A stretch of DNA of 55,849 nucleotides from an uncultured Collinsella sp. (GCA_937995345.1 CALKKS010000001.1:1-55849); one strand, 5' to 3'. Positions 7,871 to 16,884 are shown, counted from the stretch's first letter. Translations and numbers: made by a program. The notes: generated from the sequence alone by a model not told the origin.

Positions 7871-8728
7871 TTACTCCGCCTTGCCCACAGAGTTGAGGTT
7901 GGTCATGCGGATCTTAACCAGCTCGGTGATCTCACGCATGCCCTCCTTGGCCGGCTTCTTGGGATCGAAGCAGGCAGGGTTCTCGGCCATGTAGGCCATG
8001 AAGCCCTTGGTGTAGGCCTGACGCAGCTCGGTGGCGTAGTTAACCTTGCAGATGCCGTTCTTCACAGCCTCGGCAACCTGCTCATCGGGCACACCGGAGG
8101 TGCCGTGCAGAACCAGTGGCACGTCGACGGCGTCGCGGATGGCCTTGACCACGGACTGCTCGATGTGCGGATCGCTCGTGTACACACCGTGGCTGGTGCC
8201 AACGCCAATAGCGAGCGAGGTGCAGCCGGTGCGCTCGACGAACTCCTTGGCCTCGGCCGGATCGGTGTAGGGGCTCTCGCCCTCAACCGCGGGACCGTCG
8301 TCCTCCTTGCCGCCAACCTTGCCAAGCTCAGCCTCGACGGGCACGCCCATGGCGCGGCCAGCATCGGCGACGGACTTGGTCAGGGCGATGTTGTCCTCGA
8401 AGGACTCGTGCGAGCCGTCGATCATGACGGAGGTGTAGCCCGTGCGGAAGGCCTGCATGCAGCGGTCATAGCCATCGCCGTGATCGAGGTGCAGGGCGAC
8501 GGGCACGGAAGCGCGCTCGGCAGCAGCCTTGACCATGCCGTAGAAGTAATCCAGGCCAGCGGTCTTGATGGTGCCCGGGGTGGTCTGCATGATGACGGGG
8601 GACTTGGTCTCCTCGGCAGCGGCCAGAACGGCCATAACAAACTCGAGGTTCTCGACGTTGAACGCGCCGACGGCGTAGTGGCCGGCCTGAGCGTCCTTGA
8701 GCATCTTTTCGGTGGTAACAAGTGCCAT
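7871..8728 (-). CDS. Class II fructose/tagatose-bisphosphate aldolase
   Basis: Zinc-dependent aldolase cleaving fructose-1,6- or tagatose-1,6-bisphosphate to dihydroxyacetone phosphate and glyceraldehyde-3-phosphate. The 285-residue product starts at MALVTTEKML (ATG 8728, with GAGAGGAG upstream). It shows the metal-ligand motif HLDHGDGYDRC, the signature YTSVMIDGSH, IGVGTSHGVY and LHGTSGV, placing it with FbaA/GatY/KbaY enzymes. Since the window encodes a full route to tagatose-1,6-bisphosphate (LacAB, LacC twice, AgaS) but no class I LacD, this gene is the local candidate for that last step. Whether it prefers fructose or tagatose bisphosphate cannot be read from sequence. A divergent DeoR regulator lies next to it. 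Confidence 0.9.
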   Translation of the reverse strand: MALVTTEKMLKDAQAGHYAVGAFNVENLEFVMAVLAAAEETKSPVIMQTTPGTIKTAGLDYFYGMVKAAAERASVPVALHLDHGDGYDRCMQAFRTGYTSVMIDGSHESFEDNIALTKSVADAGRAMGVPVEAELGKVGGKEDDGPAVEGESPYTDPAEAKEFVERTGCTSLAIGVGTSHGVYTSDPHIEQSVVKAIRDAVDVPLVLHGTSGVPDEQVAEAVKNGICKVNYATELRQAYTKGFMAYMAENPACFDPKKPAKEGMREITELVKIRMTNLNSVGKAE

Positions 8729-9062
8729 GAGCGTTTGCTCCTCTCCCTCGCCCGCATCTGGACATCGGGCGTAGTTGTTCACAAGGCGTTTTACCTTGCG
8801 TTTTGCTGCGCTCATTGTATGAAATTCGGCGGGTATGCATGTGCGAGATGTTGTCGTCGCGCGAGGTCGAGCCTTCATTTTTGAAAAGCAAACGGAAGGG
8901 TTTTGTGCCGAGCGCATGCATTCGATATTGAGTTTTGAGCCTTGAGTGTCTTTCTTTTATAGAAAAGATAAGTAATCGAAAGGCGTTTTCTTACTCAAAA
9001 AGAAAATGAACGAAAATGGACTCAACACAATTCCTGCAAATTTGGCTGAGAACGGAGTAGTC
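8729..9062. promoter_or_regulatory. Divergent promoter region between aldolase and DeoR genes
   Basis: This 334-nt gap separates two divergent start codons and must hold both promoters. The section 8940-9010 is markedly AT-rich (TTTTATAGAAAAGATAAG). I see no ACCGTTCACCG-type motif and no clear LacI palindrome here, so control probably differs from the lac genes. An alternative DeoR start at ATG 9006 lies inside it. Confidence 0.4.
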
Positions 9063-9866
9063 ATGGTCCAAGTTGCAACCCGAGCTTTCGCCGATGAGCG
9101 TCGTTCCGCCATCATGGAGATGCTCGAGCATAACGCCTCGGTGCAGGTAGCAGAAATCGCCCAGACCTTTGGCGTGTCCTCCGTTACCGCCCGCGCCGAC
9201 CTAGACGCGCTCGCCGAAGCAGGCAAGCTGCGCCGCACGCATGGTGGCGCCGTGTCGCTCCAGAAGCGACTGACCGTATCCACCCAGGATCGCCGTATCA
9301 ACGTCAATGTCGCCGCCAAGCAGGCCATCGCACAAAGCGCCATCGAGCTCGTCAGCGACGGTGACACCTTGCTTGTCGACTCGGGCACCACCGCGCTCGA
9401 ATTTGTCCGCCTGCTCGACCAGCGCAACGGCATCACCGTCATCACGGCCGACATTACCATTGCCGATTACATCGATGAGAGCATGCCCTCGGTCGACGTC
9501 GTCATGCTGGGCGGCGCGCTGCGCAAGGGCCACCGCTATCTGTACGGTCCGCTCACCATGCAGGCGCTGCAGATGATTCACGCCGACCTCGCCATCATGT
9601 GCCCCGGCGCCTTTGTCCCGGGCTGTGGCTTTACCACCGACTTCCCGCAGATGGCCGAGACCAAAACAGCCATGATCTCCGCCGCCCGTCAAGGCGTTGC
9701 TCTGATGGACGCAAGCAAGGTCAACGGACGCGGCATGTACCGCTTCGCCGAGCTCGCCGATGTCGGCACCATCGTGATGGACCGTGACCCCGATGGCTCC
9801 GTCGCCACCTCAATCGCCGAGACCACCGACATCGACGCCCCAACCCTCATCATCGCCAACGCCTAA
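9063..9866 (+). CDS. DeoR-family transcriptional regulator
   Basis: A 267-residue regulator with an N-terminal winged helix-turn-helix (VAEIAQTFGVSSVTARADLD, about 28-47; then GKLRRTHGGAV) and a C-terminal DeoR sensor domain with the sugar-phosphate-binding loop DSGTTALEF. ATG 9063 is chosen because GGAG lies just upstream and the frame then begins near the usual RR-x-x-I of the family; ATG 9006 would add 19 residues. DeoR proteins usually repress sugar-phosphate genes and respond to phosphorylated intermediates. Its divergent placement suggests that it controls the aldolase gene, possibly sensing tagatose or fructose phosphates; this is inferred. Confidence 0.85.
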   Translation: MVQVATRAFADERRSAIMEMLEHNASVQVAEIAQTFGVSSVTARADLDALAEAGKLRRTHGGAVSLQKRLTVSTQDRRINVNVAAKQAIAQSAIELVSDGDTLLVDSGTTALEFVRLLDQRNGITVITADITIADYIDESMPSVDVVMLGGALRKGHRYLYGPLTMQALQMIHADLAIMCPGAFVPGCGFTTDFPQMAETKTAMISAARQGVALMDASKVNGRGMYRFAELADVGTIVMDRDPDGSVATSIAETTDIDAPTLIIANA

Positions 9867-9874
9867 AAAGAAAA

Positions 9875-9911
9875 AACCACCACAAAGGGAACGGGCACCT
9901 TTGTGGTGGTT
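9875..9911. terminator. Bidirectional terminator-like hairpin
   Basis: AACCACCACAAAGG (9875-9888) pairs perfectly with CCTTTGTGGTGGTT (9898-9911), flanked by an A-run on the left. It lies 9 nt after the DeoR stop. A near-identical hairpin is at 10099-10140. Confidence 0.7.
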
Positions 9912-9938
9912 CTGGCCGGCGCCGCTGCACTTTCGCCG

Positions 9939-10088
9939 GTTTGTCTTGATCTGTAACATTTAGCAGGCAATTTGAGCGCTTAGTGTTACAGATTTAGATA
10001 GTTCGGTTCAACCCCAACGCTTTGTCTAAATCTGTAACAGATAGAGACAACCTGGCCCTCCAGATGTTACAGATCGAGACAATTGGGT
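9939..10088. repeat. TGTAACA/TGTTACA palindrome array (2 copies)
   Basis: Two units of the palindrome found in triplets at 26050-26275 and 30917-31141. Unit 1 (about 9939-10000) has GTTTGTCTTGATCTGTAACA and AGTGTTACAGATTTAGAT. Unit 2 (about 10020-10088) is more diverged. The array lies between two terminator hairpins, away from any promoter. Confidence 0.65.
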
Positions 10089-10098
10089 CCCGAAATGG

Positions 10099-10140
10099 AA
10101 AAACCACCACAAAGGGGACAGGCACCTTTGTGGTGGTTTT
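10099..10140. terminator. Bidirectional terminator-like hairpin, second copy
   Basis: AAAACCACCACAAAGG pairs with CCTTTGTGGTGGTTTT around GGGACAGGCA, with A-run and T-run on either side. It serves the flavodiiron gene on the minus strand. The loop carries the word GGGACAGG, also found in the 431/2701 repeat. Confidence 0.8.
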
Positions 10141-10162
10141 GATATCAGATGCGAGCGTGTCG

Positions 10163-11323
10163 TTACTTGGAGAGCTCGTCAGCGAGGGCCTCAATCTGGG
10201 CGCGCGAGGCGTCGTTGAGCGAACCCAGCACGGTCACCTTGTTCTGCGCCAGGGTAATGTCCTTCATGCCCTCGAGCTCCTTGGTCATAACCTTGGCAGC
10301 TGCGGGCGCCCAGGAGCCGCCCTCGACGAGCGCCACCGTACGGTTCTGGTAGGCATGCTCGGCAAGCGTGTGGATAAAGGTGCTCATGAACGGGAAGATC
10401 TCGCCCTGATAGGTAATGGAAGCGAGTACCAGACGGTCATAGCGGAACGCATCCTCAACGGCCTCGGCCATGTCGTCGCGAGCCAAGTCAAAGACGGAGA
10501 CCTTCTGGCCGCGGGCCTCGAGCGCAGATGCGAGCTCCTCAACGGCAGCCTTCAGATGGCCGTACACGCTCGCATAGGCAATGGTGATGCCCTCGTCCTC
10601 GGGCTGATAGCTCGACCAGGTGTTGTAGGTGTCGAGGTAGTAGCCCAGGTTCTCGGTCAGCACGGGGCCATGGAGCGGACAAATAATCTGGATGTCCAGG
10701 TCGGCGGCCTTCTTGAGCACGGCCTGCACGAACTTGCCGAACTTACCGACGATGCCAAAGTAGTAACGGCGTGCCTCGCAGGCCCACCCTTCCGGATCTT
10801 CGATGTCATTGGCACCAAACTTGCCAAAGCCATCGGCACTAAAGAGCACCTTGTCGGTGGCCTCGTAAGAGAACAGCACCTCGGGCCAGTGAACGTTGGG
10901 AGCGCCGACAAACGTCAGGCTGTGGCCGCCCAGGTCGAGCACGTCGCCCTCTTTGACGACCATCTTGCGCTCGGGATAATCGGTGCCAAAGTAGTTGACC
11001 ATCATGCGGAAGGCGCCCATGCTGGCCACAATCTGCGCCTGGGGATAGCGCTCCATAAAGGCGGCGATGCCAGCGGAGTGATCGGGCTCCATATGGTGAA
11101 CGACCAGGTAATCGGGCGTGCGGCCGTCGAGCACGGCTTCGATGTTGCCGAGCCACTCGTCAACAAAACCGCCATCGACCGAATCGGCGACAGCGATCTT
11201 CTCGCCCAGGATGACGTAGCTGTTGTATGCCATACCATTCTCGGACACGTCGTACTGGCCCTCGAACAGGTCAATGTCGTGATCGTCGACGCCAACGTAG
11301 CGGATATCCTTGGTGATCTCCAT
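10163..11323 (-). CDS. Flavodiiron protein (FprA family)
   Basis: Cytoplasmic oxygen or nitric-oxide reductase used by anaerobes to detoxify O2 or NO. The 386-residue product has a metallo-beta-lactamase-like diiron domain with ligands H77-x-E79-x-D81-H82 (HHMEPDHSAG), H145 (NVHWPE), D164 (SADGFG) and H217 (PLHGPV). A C-terminal flavodoxin domain binds FMN (YASVYGH, about 245-251). No rubredoxin extension is present. The start at 11323 follows AAGGAGG at 9 nt; longer frames upstream lack this. It is monocistronic, between convergent terminators and the lacI1 gene, and unconnected to the sugar genes. It fits a strict anaerobe exposed to oxygen. Confidence 0.93.
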   Translation of the reverse strand: MEITKDIRYVGVDDHDIDLFEGQYDVSENGMAYNSYVILGEKIAVADSVDGGFVDEWLGNIEAVLDGRTPDYLVVHHMEPDHSAGIAAFMERYPQAQIVASMGAFRMMVNYFGTDYPERKMVVKEGDVLDLGGHSLTFVGAPNVHWPEVLFSYEATDKVLFSADGFGKFGANDIEDPEGWACEARRYYFGIVGKFGKFVQAVLKKAADLDIQIICPLHGPVLTENLGYYLDTYNTWSSYQPEDEGITIAYASVYGHLKAAVEELASALEARGQKVSVFDLARDDMAEAVEDAFRYDRLVLASITYQGEIFPFMSTFIHTLAEHAYQNRTVALVEGGSWAPAAAKVMTKELEGMKDITLAQNKVTVLGSLNDASRAQIEALADELSK

Positions 11324-11452
11324 CAGGCAAAGCCTCCTTGATAGACAAAAGAACCCGTCTATCATAGCACTCGCCCGCATCCCAACAGCTATCTGCCAGC
11401 ATCCTTACCGATTGTTATTGATATGCAACGTTGAGCCGTTGACCTGTGAAAA

Positions 11453-12484
11453 CTATGCGCGCGGCCTTGCTGTGGTATGTCGGACGATAAGCTGGCCGGG
11501 AATGCGAATGGCGACGGTTTTGCCCGACGTCCCCGCTTTGGGAACCGCATGCTCGAACACCTCGCGTCCGCGCTGATGTAGATCGAATCGCACGGTCGTG
11601 AGCTCGTTGTGCGCGACAAAGTCGTCGAGTGAATCGTCGACGCCCACCACGCTCACGTCCTCGGGCACGCGCAGACCGCTATCACGCAGCGCGGCAATCG
11701 CGCCATTTGCCATCTGATCGTTTGCCGCATAGATCGCCGTCATGGTGCGGTCATGCTCGGCCAGGTACCTGCCGGCTTCGTAACCGCTGTTGGCAGACCA
11801 GTCGCCCTCGAGCGGTTCAGCCATTTTGATATGCCTGCGCTCGAGAGAATCTCTCCAACCAGCCCGGCGGAACTGTTCGTCGACCGAGAAGGACGGACCG
11901 CCGATAAAGCGAATTTGCTCGTGGCCCAGCTCAAACAGATGATCCATAAGCAGTAGAGAGCAGCCATAGTGGTCAGAGTCGACCGTGGTTACCCGCGGGT
12001 GAGCATACATGGTGACGATGACCGTGCCAATACCCGGTAGCGGATCGAATGTCTCAAAATCAGGCGCCATACGGCTCATGCCGATAATGATGCCGTCCAC
12101 GGGCAGCGCGGCCATGCGACGCGTTGCCTCGGCAAGCGAGAACTCCTCGGTCTTGGACATCTCGACCAGCGTGATGGCGCAATTATGCTCGCGAGCAGCG
12201 CTGGCGATGCCGTCGATCATTGAGAGGTTGCCAAACTTGGTGACATCGTTGACACACAGACCGACCGAATGGTAACGGCCGTCGCGCAGCGAGCGACCGG
12301 CATAACTCGGACGGAAGCCGAGTTCTTGCATAGTGGCCTGCACGCGCTGACGTGTCTGCTCGTTAACGTTGGGCAAGCCGTTGGCGACGCGCGAAACCGT
12401 CTGCTGCGAAACGCCAGCAGCGCGGGCGACGTCGGCCATGGAGACCGGACGCGAACTGGTATCGTTGGACGGGCGCCTTGCCAC
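11453..12484 (-). CDS. LacI-family regulator of galK/galT (LacI1)
   Basis: A 343-residue repressor with an N-terminal LacI helix-turn-helix (MADVARAAGVSQQTVSRVAN, about 16-35) and hinge (SYAGRSLRDGRY), then a periplasmic-binding-protein-like sensor domain ending VVGVDDSLDDFVAHNELTTV. The start is GTG 12484, preceded by GAAGGTGA. It faces galK across a 338-nt gap holding three copies of a LacI-type quasi-palindrome (GTTAACGTACTCAT). By position it should repress galK-galT, and possibly itself, responding to galactose or a derivative. The other two LacI proteins in the window share about the same architecture but face different operators. Confidence 0.88.
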   Translation of the reverse strand: MARRPSNDTSSRPVSMADVARAAGVSQQTVSRVANGLPNVNEQTRQRVQATMQELGFRPSYAGRSLRDGRYHSVGLCVNDVTKFGNLSMIDGIASAAREHNCAITLVEMSKTEEFSLAEATRRMAALPVDGIIIGMSRMAPDFETFDPLPGIGTVIVTMYAHPRVTTVDSDHYGCSLLLMDHLFELGHEQIRFIGGPSFSVDEQFRRAGWRDSLERRHIKMAEPLEGDWSANSGYEAGRYLAEHDRTMTAIYAANDQMANGAIAALRDSGLRVPEDVSVVGVDDSLDDFVAHNELTTVRFDLHQRGREVFEHAVPKAGTSGKTVAIRIPGQLIVRHTTARPRA

Positions 12485-12578
12485 AGGATCACCTTCACCC
12501 TTGCGAGATCTGAATAGCGTGCATGCCGGCCCGGGCAGAAATACACCCCGCGCCGAAGCCCGCTATCGTCGGACGCAT

Positions 12579-12781
12579 GTTAACGTACTCTACTTTTTCT
12601 ATCTGCATCTCTTCTGCTTTATAAGTCCATACGGCAGTACCGTTCACGGCTGCATTTCTACCGATTACCAGATTCTCAAAAAGTGACAAGCGATGTGTTA
12701 TGAGTACGTTAACATAGCCCGTAACGTGCGGCATCGTGAACACGTGATTCATGCCGCTTCAAGTTGTTAACGTACTCATAA
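12579..12781. promoter_or_regulatory. galK/lacI1 control region: three LacI operators and an ACCGTTCACGG pair
   Basis: The word GTTAACGTACTC occurs at 12579-12590 and 12766-12777 and, inverted, at 12702-12713. The last two extend to a perfect 16-nt inverted pair (12698-12713, 12766-12781). Each has the central CG expected of LacI-family operators. Upstream on the galK side, ACCGTTCACGGC (12639-12650) and ACCGATTACCAG (12660-12671) are spaced exactly 21 nt. A small inverted repeat, GCGGCAT/ATGCCGC (12729-12735, 12751-12757), lies between the operators. Inferred logic: an unknown regulator at the 21-nt pair, LacI1 at the operators. Confidence 0.65.
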
Positions 12782-12822
12782 CGACGCAAAACTCACCCGT
12801 GCGCGCCAAGGAAAGGACTCCC

Positions 12823-14028
12823 ATGACCACCCCCGACGAAAAGACATTCGCCACGCTCACCAAGCTGTTTGAGGAGGAGTTTGGCCCCATCGGCGACCGC
12901 CAGGTGCTCTACGTGCACGCGCCCGGCCGCTCCGAGATCAGCGGCAATCACACCGATCACGAGGGCGGTCACGTTATCGCCGGCTCGCTCGATGTCGCCG
13001 TTGACGGCATCGCCGTGGCAACCGATTCCAACAAGATTCGCGTCGCCGACGAGGGCTATCCTACGTTTGAGATCACGCTCAACACGCTGGATATTCAGGA
13101 GTCCGAGAAGGGCACGTCCGCAAGCCTCGTGCGCGGTATGGCCCATGAGGTCGCAGCGCTTGATGTTGAGCCCCAGGGCTTCGACTTCGCCTTCACCTGC
13201 TCCGTTCCCTCGGGTGGCGGCCTTTCCAGCTCCGCTGCCGTCGAGGCCGCGTACGGCCGCGCCATGGAAACACTCTGGGGCGCGCCCACCATTGAGCCCG
13301 TCGCGCTTGCGCAGATGAGCCAGCGCACCGAGAACAACTATTACGGCAAGCCCTGCGGTCTGATGGACCAGGCCGCCGTGTGCCTGGGAGGCCTCGCCTA
13401 CATGGACTTTGAGGACCAGGCTCAGCCGAAGGCCCAGAAGCTCGAGCTCAACTTTGAGGATCATGGCTATGCGCTCGTGCTCGTTAAGGTCGGCGCCGAC
13501 CACGTGGCAGCCACCGACGACTACGCTGCCGTTCCGCGCGAGATGCAAGACGTCGCTGCCGAGTTTGGCAAGGCACGCCTGTGCGAGGTAAACGTGGCGG
13601 ACTTTGACGCCAAGCTCCCCGAGCTGCGCGCCAAGCTGGGCGACCGCGCCTGCCTGCGCGCCGTTCATTACTGGTACGAGAACGGCCTGGTCGATAAGCG
13701 CTGGGCGGCCCTGAACGCCGGCGACATTGACCAGTTCCTGGTCCTGACGCGTGAGTCCGGCGCCAGCTCCGCCATGTACCTGCAGAATGTTGTTGCCAAA
13801 CTGGGTGCCGAGCAGCCTTCCATGTACGCGCTTGCTCTTGCCGAGCATGTGCTCGACGGCCGTGGCGCCGTTCGTATCCACGGCGGCGGCTTTGGCGGTA
13901 CCATCCAGGCCTTCGTGCCGCTCGAGCTGGTCGACACCTTCATTGCCAAGATGAACGGCTGGCTTGGCGAGGGCTCTGCCCGCCACTACGCGATTTCTGA
14001 CAAGGGGGCTTACGCGGCATGGCTGTAA
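12823..14028 (+). CDS. galK: Galactokinase
   Basis: Phosphorylates alpha-D-galactose to galactose-1-phosphate with ATP, the entry step of the Leloir pathway. The 401-residue GHMP kinase shows the galactokinase signature GRSEISGNHTDHEGG (35-49), the ATP-binding loop SVPSGGGLSSSAA, GLMDQAA with the catalytic Asp, and RIHGGGFGGT near the C terminus. ATG 12823 follows AAGGAAAGGA. It overlaps galT by 10 nt, so the two are coupled. Regulation is likely through LacI1 and the sites at 12639-12781. UDP-galactose 4-epimerase is not in the window. Confidence 0.95.
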   Translation: MTTPDEKTFATLTKLFEEEFGPIGDRQVLYVHAPGRSEISGNHTDHEGGHVIAGSLDVAVDGIAVATDSNKIRVADEGYPTFEITLNTLDIQESEKGTSASLVRGMAHEVAALDVEPQGFDFAFTCSVPSGGGLSSSAAVEAAYGRAMETLWGAPTIEPVALAQMSQRTENNYYGKPCGLMDQAAVCLGGLAYMDFEDQAQPKAQKLELNFEDHGYALVLVKVGADHVAATDDYAAVPREMQDVAAEFGKARLCEVNVADFDAKLPELRAKLGDRACLRAVHYWYENGLVDKRWAALNAGDIDQFLVLTRESGASSAMYLQNVVAKLGAEQPSMYALALAEHVLDGRGAVRIHGGGFGGTIQAFVPLELVDTFIAKMNGWLGEGSARHYAISDKGAYAAWL

Positions 14029-15647
14029 TGACTGATGTGCGCGAGGCCGCGCAGGGCCTCATCGAATATGCCATCCACCGATCGATGATCGGCCAGGACG
14101 ATCGCATCTGGGCATACAACACCGTTCTCGAGTGCATCGGCGCTACGGGTCCCGCGCTCGACATGGCTTGGGCGCTCAAGACCGAGAAGATTTCGCTCTT
14201 GCACCCCGATACACTCCCCGACTTTGACCTGGAGGGCACGCTTGCCGCGCTTTCCGAGGCTGCCGTTGCCAACGGCGCTGCCGAGGACACGGCGTCGGGC
14301 CGCGACCGCATCGCTATGCGCATCATGGGGGTGCTTATGCCGAGGCCTTCGGTTGTAAACGAGGAGTTCAATGGACGCATGGGCGTCAACGAGCCCCGCG
14401 CCGCGACCGACTGGTTCTACGGCCTGTGCTGCGACGCCGGCTATGTGCGCCGTGCCGCCATCGCGCGCAACATCAAATGGAGCACCCCCACCAACTGGGG
14501 CGATCTTGAGATCACCATCAACCTGTCCAAGCCCGAGAAGGACCCGCGCGATATCGCCGTGGCAGGTGCAGCCAAGAACACGGGCGAGAAGTATCCCGCC
14601 TGCCAGCTCTGCATCGAAAACGAGGGCTATCCCGGACGCTCCGCCGCAGCCGATGGCGGCGCTCACCCCGCACGCCAGAATCTGCGCGTTATCCCCATCC
14701 AGCTCGACGGCGAGCGCTGGGGCTTCCAGTACAGCCCGTACGCGTACTTTAACGAGCACTGCATTGCCATGAGCTCCGAGCATCGTCCGATGCACGTCGA
14801 CCGCAAGGGCCTGACCTGCCTGCTCGACTTTGTCGACCTGTTCCCGCACTACTTCATTGGCTCCAACGCCGACCTGCCCATCGTGGGCGGCTCGATTCTG
14901 TCGCACGACCACTTCCAGGGCGGCGCGCACGAGTTCCCCATGATGCACGCCGCCGAGGTCTCGCAGTTTAGCGTGCCCGGTTTTGACCAGGTCACCGGCA
15001 CTGTGCTGCAGTGGCCGCTCTCGGTGCTGCGCCTGCGCTCGCATGACCGCGCTCAGCTGCTCGGCGCTGCCGAGAAGATTATCCTCGCCTGGCGCGAGTG
15101 GACCGATGAGTCGGTGGGCGTCATCGCGCACACAGCCGACGGCGTGGCGCACAACACCGTGACGCCCGTCATCCGCCGCGTCGACTCCCGCGGCAACGCC
15201 GGCGGCGAGATCTACGAGGCCTACCTGGCGCTTCGCTGCAACATCACGACCGACGAGCATCCGCTGGGCGTGTTCCACCCGCATGCCGAGTATCACCACA
15301 TTAAGAAGGAGAACATCGGCCTGATCGAGGTTATGGGTCTGGCGATTTTGCCGCCGCGCTTGGTTCCCGAGCTCGGCGCTGTCCGCGAGCACCTGCTGGC
15401 GGCCAAAGCCGATACCAGCTACGACCTTGCCAGCGCGCTCGAGGGCGACGACCTTTGCCGCAGCCACGCCGCATGGGCCGAGGACGTTTTTGCTCGCCGC
15501 GCCGACGAGCTTACGGCCGACAACGCCATCGATATCCTGCACGAGGAGGTCGGCGTGGTGTTCGGCCACGTGCTCGACAACGCCGGCGTCTTTAAATGGG
15601 ACGAAGCCGGCCGTGCCGCCCAACAGCGCTTCATCAACTCGCTGTAG
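14019..15647 (+). CDS. galT: UDP-glucose--hexose-1-phosphate uridylyltransferase (class II)
   Basis: Exchanges galactose-1-phosphate for glucose-1-phosphate on UDP-glucose. At 542 residues it belongs to the long GalT form of Firmicutes and Actinobacteria, recognisable by MRIMGVLMPRPSVVNEEF, HRPMHVDRKG, SNADLPIVGGSILSHDHFQG (His-x-His-type active region) and ALRCNITTDEHPLGVFHPH. Two starts are possible: ATG 14019, overlapping galK by 10 nt with AAGGGGG 10 nt upstream, or ATG 14028 in a TAATG overlap. I prefer 14019 for its spacing. It forms an operon with galK ending at the hairpin 15699-15737. Confidence 0.94.
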   Translation: MAVMTDVREAAQGLIEYAIHRSMIGQDDRIWAYNTVLECIGATGPALDMAWALKTEKISLLHPDTLPDFDLEGTLAALSEAAVANGAAEDTASGRDRIAMRIMGVLMPRPSVVNEEFNGRMGVNEPRAATDWFYGLCCDAGYVRRAAIARNIKWSTPTNWGDLEITINLSKPEKDPRDIAVAGAAKNTGEKYPACQLCIENEGYPGRSAAADGGAHPARQNLRVIPIQLDGERWGFQYSPYAYFNEHCIAMSSEHRPMHVDRKGLTCLLDFVDLFPHYFIGSNADLPIVGGSILSHDHFQGGAHEFPMMHAAEVSQFSVPGFDQVTGTVLQWPLSVLRLRSHDRAQLLGAAEKIILAWREWTDESVGVIAHTADGVAHNTVTPVIRRVDSRGNAGGEIYEAYLALRCNITTDEHPLGVFHPHAEYHHIKKENIGLIEVMGLAILPPRLVPELGAVREHLLAAKADTSYDLASALEGDDLCRSHAAWAEDVFARRADELTADNAIDILHEEVGVVFGHVLDNAGVFKWDEAGRAAQQRFINSL

Positions 15648-15698
15648 CATACGAGTTCGAGCCTCATCAGCGGCCACGACATAACCGCCCACACGACA

Positions 15699-15737
15699 AC
15701 GGCGCCCGCCGGCAACATCGCCGACGGGCGCCGTTTT
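15699..15737 (+). terminator. Terminator of galK-galT
   Basis: GGCGCCCGCCGGC and GCCGACGGGCGCC form a strong stem followed by TTTTT, 50 nt after the galT stop. Confidence 0.88.
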
Positions 15738-15743
15738 TGAATG

Positions 15744-15799
15744 TAGTCGTTGGGGACGTTCTTAAACGACTAGTCAAACAAGAACGTCCCCAACGATTA
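15744..15799. repeat. GGGGACGTTCTT palindromic repeat, copy 2
   Basis: 20-nt arms (15744-15763, 15780-15799) pair with one mismatch. The loop (AAACGACTAGTCAAAC) is the reverse complement of that in the 1806-1867 copy but for one base, so the two copies are in opposite orientation. Confidence 0.65.
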
Positions 15800-15806
15800 A
15801 TGACTC

Positions 15807-15870
15807 GAGCGTGGAAAATCTCCCACTTTGAGCTCGTATGGGCACCAAAAGCGGGAGATTATCCACGCTC
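15807..15870. repeat. Inverted repeat with GGAAAATCTCCC arms
   Basis: 18-nt arms (15807-15824, 15853-15870) pair with a single mismatch around a 28-nt loop. It sits in the convergent gap between galT and lacC1 and may help terminate the minus-strand lacA operon. Confidence 0.5.
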
Positions 15871-15892
15871 ATTCTATTAGGAGTCGCAACCG

Positions 15893-16828
15893 CTACAACT
15901 CTACGACCTCAACGTTGTTGTAGATCTCGTCCCAGCGGTCCATGACCAGGTGGCCGGTCTTGGGATCCATGGCATTGAGCTTGCCGCAGGTATTGGCGGT
16001 CTTGAGCACCGTGACGTCGTCGGCACCAGCAGCAATGGCATGCGCAAAGCCGGCGATGGTCGAGTCGCCGGAACCCGTCGCGTTCACAGCCGCAATCGCG
16101 GGCGTCTTGGCGCGGAACGCGCGACCCTCATGGAAGCCCACCGAACCGGCAGCGCCCATCGAAACGACAACCCAGGGGATACCGGCAAAGCGGCCATCGG
16201 CGGCAAGCGCCTCGCGCAGGGCATCGACATCATCGGTCGTAAAGGACGTACCCAGCAGGCCGTTAATCTCGGTCAGGTTGGGCTTTACGAGCTCAGGCTT
16301 AGCGTCGGACTCCAGCGCGGCCTCCAGCGATGCGCCCGAAGTGTCGAGCAGCACCTTGGCGCCCGCCTCCTCGGCGATCTTCACGAGCTCGGCATAGTAA
16401 CCGGCATCGACGCCACGCGGCAGCGAGCCTGAAAGCGTCACAACGTCCGCCTTCGCTGCAAGCTCGGCGAACTTGGCCGTAAAGGCCTCGAGCTCGGCCG
16501 GGGCGATCTGCGGGCCGCTCTCCAGCAGCTCGGTCTGATTGCCCTCGTGCAGGATATTCAGGCAAATGCGCGTCTCACCGGCGATGGGCACAAAGTCGTT
16601 CTTGACGCCGTCGGCATCCATAAGCTCGGCCATATAAGCACCCATGTGGCCGCCGAGCAGGCCGGTCGCGAGCACATCGTCGCCCAACTGCAGCAGCACG
16701 CGGCTCACGTTGAGACCCTTGCCGCCAGCGGTCTTTTCGGGCGTCACGCGGTTCACGTCGTCGATGATCAGCTTGTCGAGTTGATAGCGCGTATCGATCG
16801 ACGGGTTCATGGTAACGGTCAGAATCAT
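15893..16828 (-). CDS. lacC: Tagatose-6-phosphate kinase (LacC1, PfkB family)
   Basis: Phosphorylates tagatose-6-phosphate to tagatose-1,6-bisphosphate. The 311-residue ribokinase-family protein shows MNPSIDTRYQLD, the substrate signature GGKGLNVSRVLLQLG (about 35-49) and the PfkB C-terminal signature ATGSGDSTIAGF with the catalytic Asp. ATG 16828 follows CAGGAG. It is the last gene of an operon lacA-lacB-mutarotase-lacC on the minus strand, 56 nt after the mutarotase gene. A close paralogue of identical length lies at 36677-37612. By sequence alone the family overlaps 1-phosphofructokinases; the LacAB context decides for LacC. Confidence 0.9.
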   Translation of the reverse strand: MILTVTMNPSIDTRYQLDKLIIDDVNRVTPEKTAGGKGLNVSRVLLQLGDDVLATGLLGGHMGAYMAELMDADGVKNDFVPIAGETRICLNILHEGNQTELLESGPQIAPAELEAFTAKFAELAAKADVVTLSGSLPRGVDAGYYAELVKIAEEAGAKVLLDTSGASLEAALESDAKPELVKPNLTEINGLLGTSFTTDDVDALREALAADGRFAGIPWVVVSMGAAGSVGFHEGRAFRAKTPAIAAVNATGSGDSTIAGFAHAIAAGADDVTVLKTANTCGKLNAMDPKTGHLVMDRWDEIYNNVEVVEL

Positions 16829-16884
16829 GTTGAACTCCTGTTTCCGGGGCACGACGTGTGCGACCCCAAACATACGATAGCTCT

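Noticed and set aside
8729..8917. Longer start for the class II aldolase
   Set aside because: The family begins at MALVTTEKML, which has its own ribosome binding site; upstream codons look non-coding.
14010..15692. 560-codon minus-strand open frame over galT
   Set aside because: galT on the plus strand is unambiguous; the antisense frame shows no motif.
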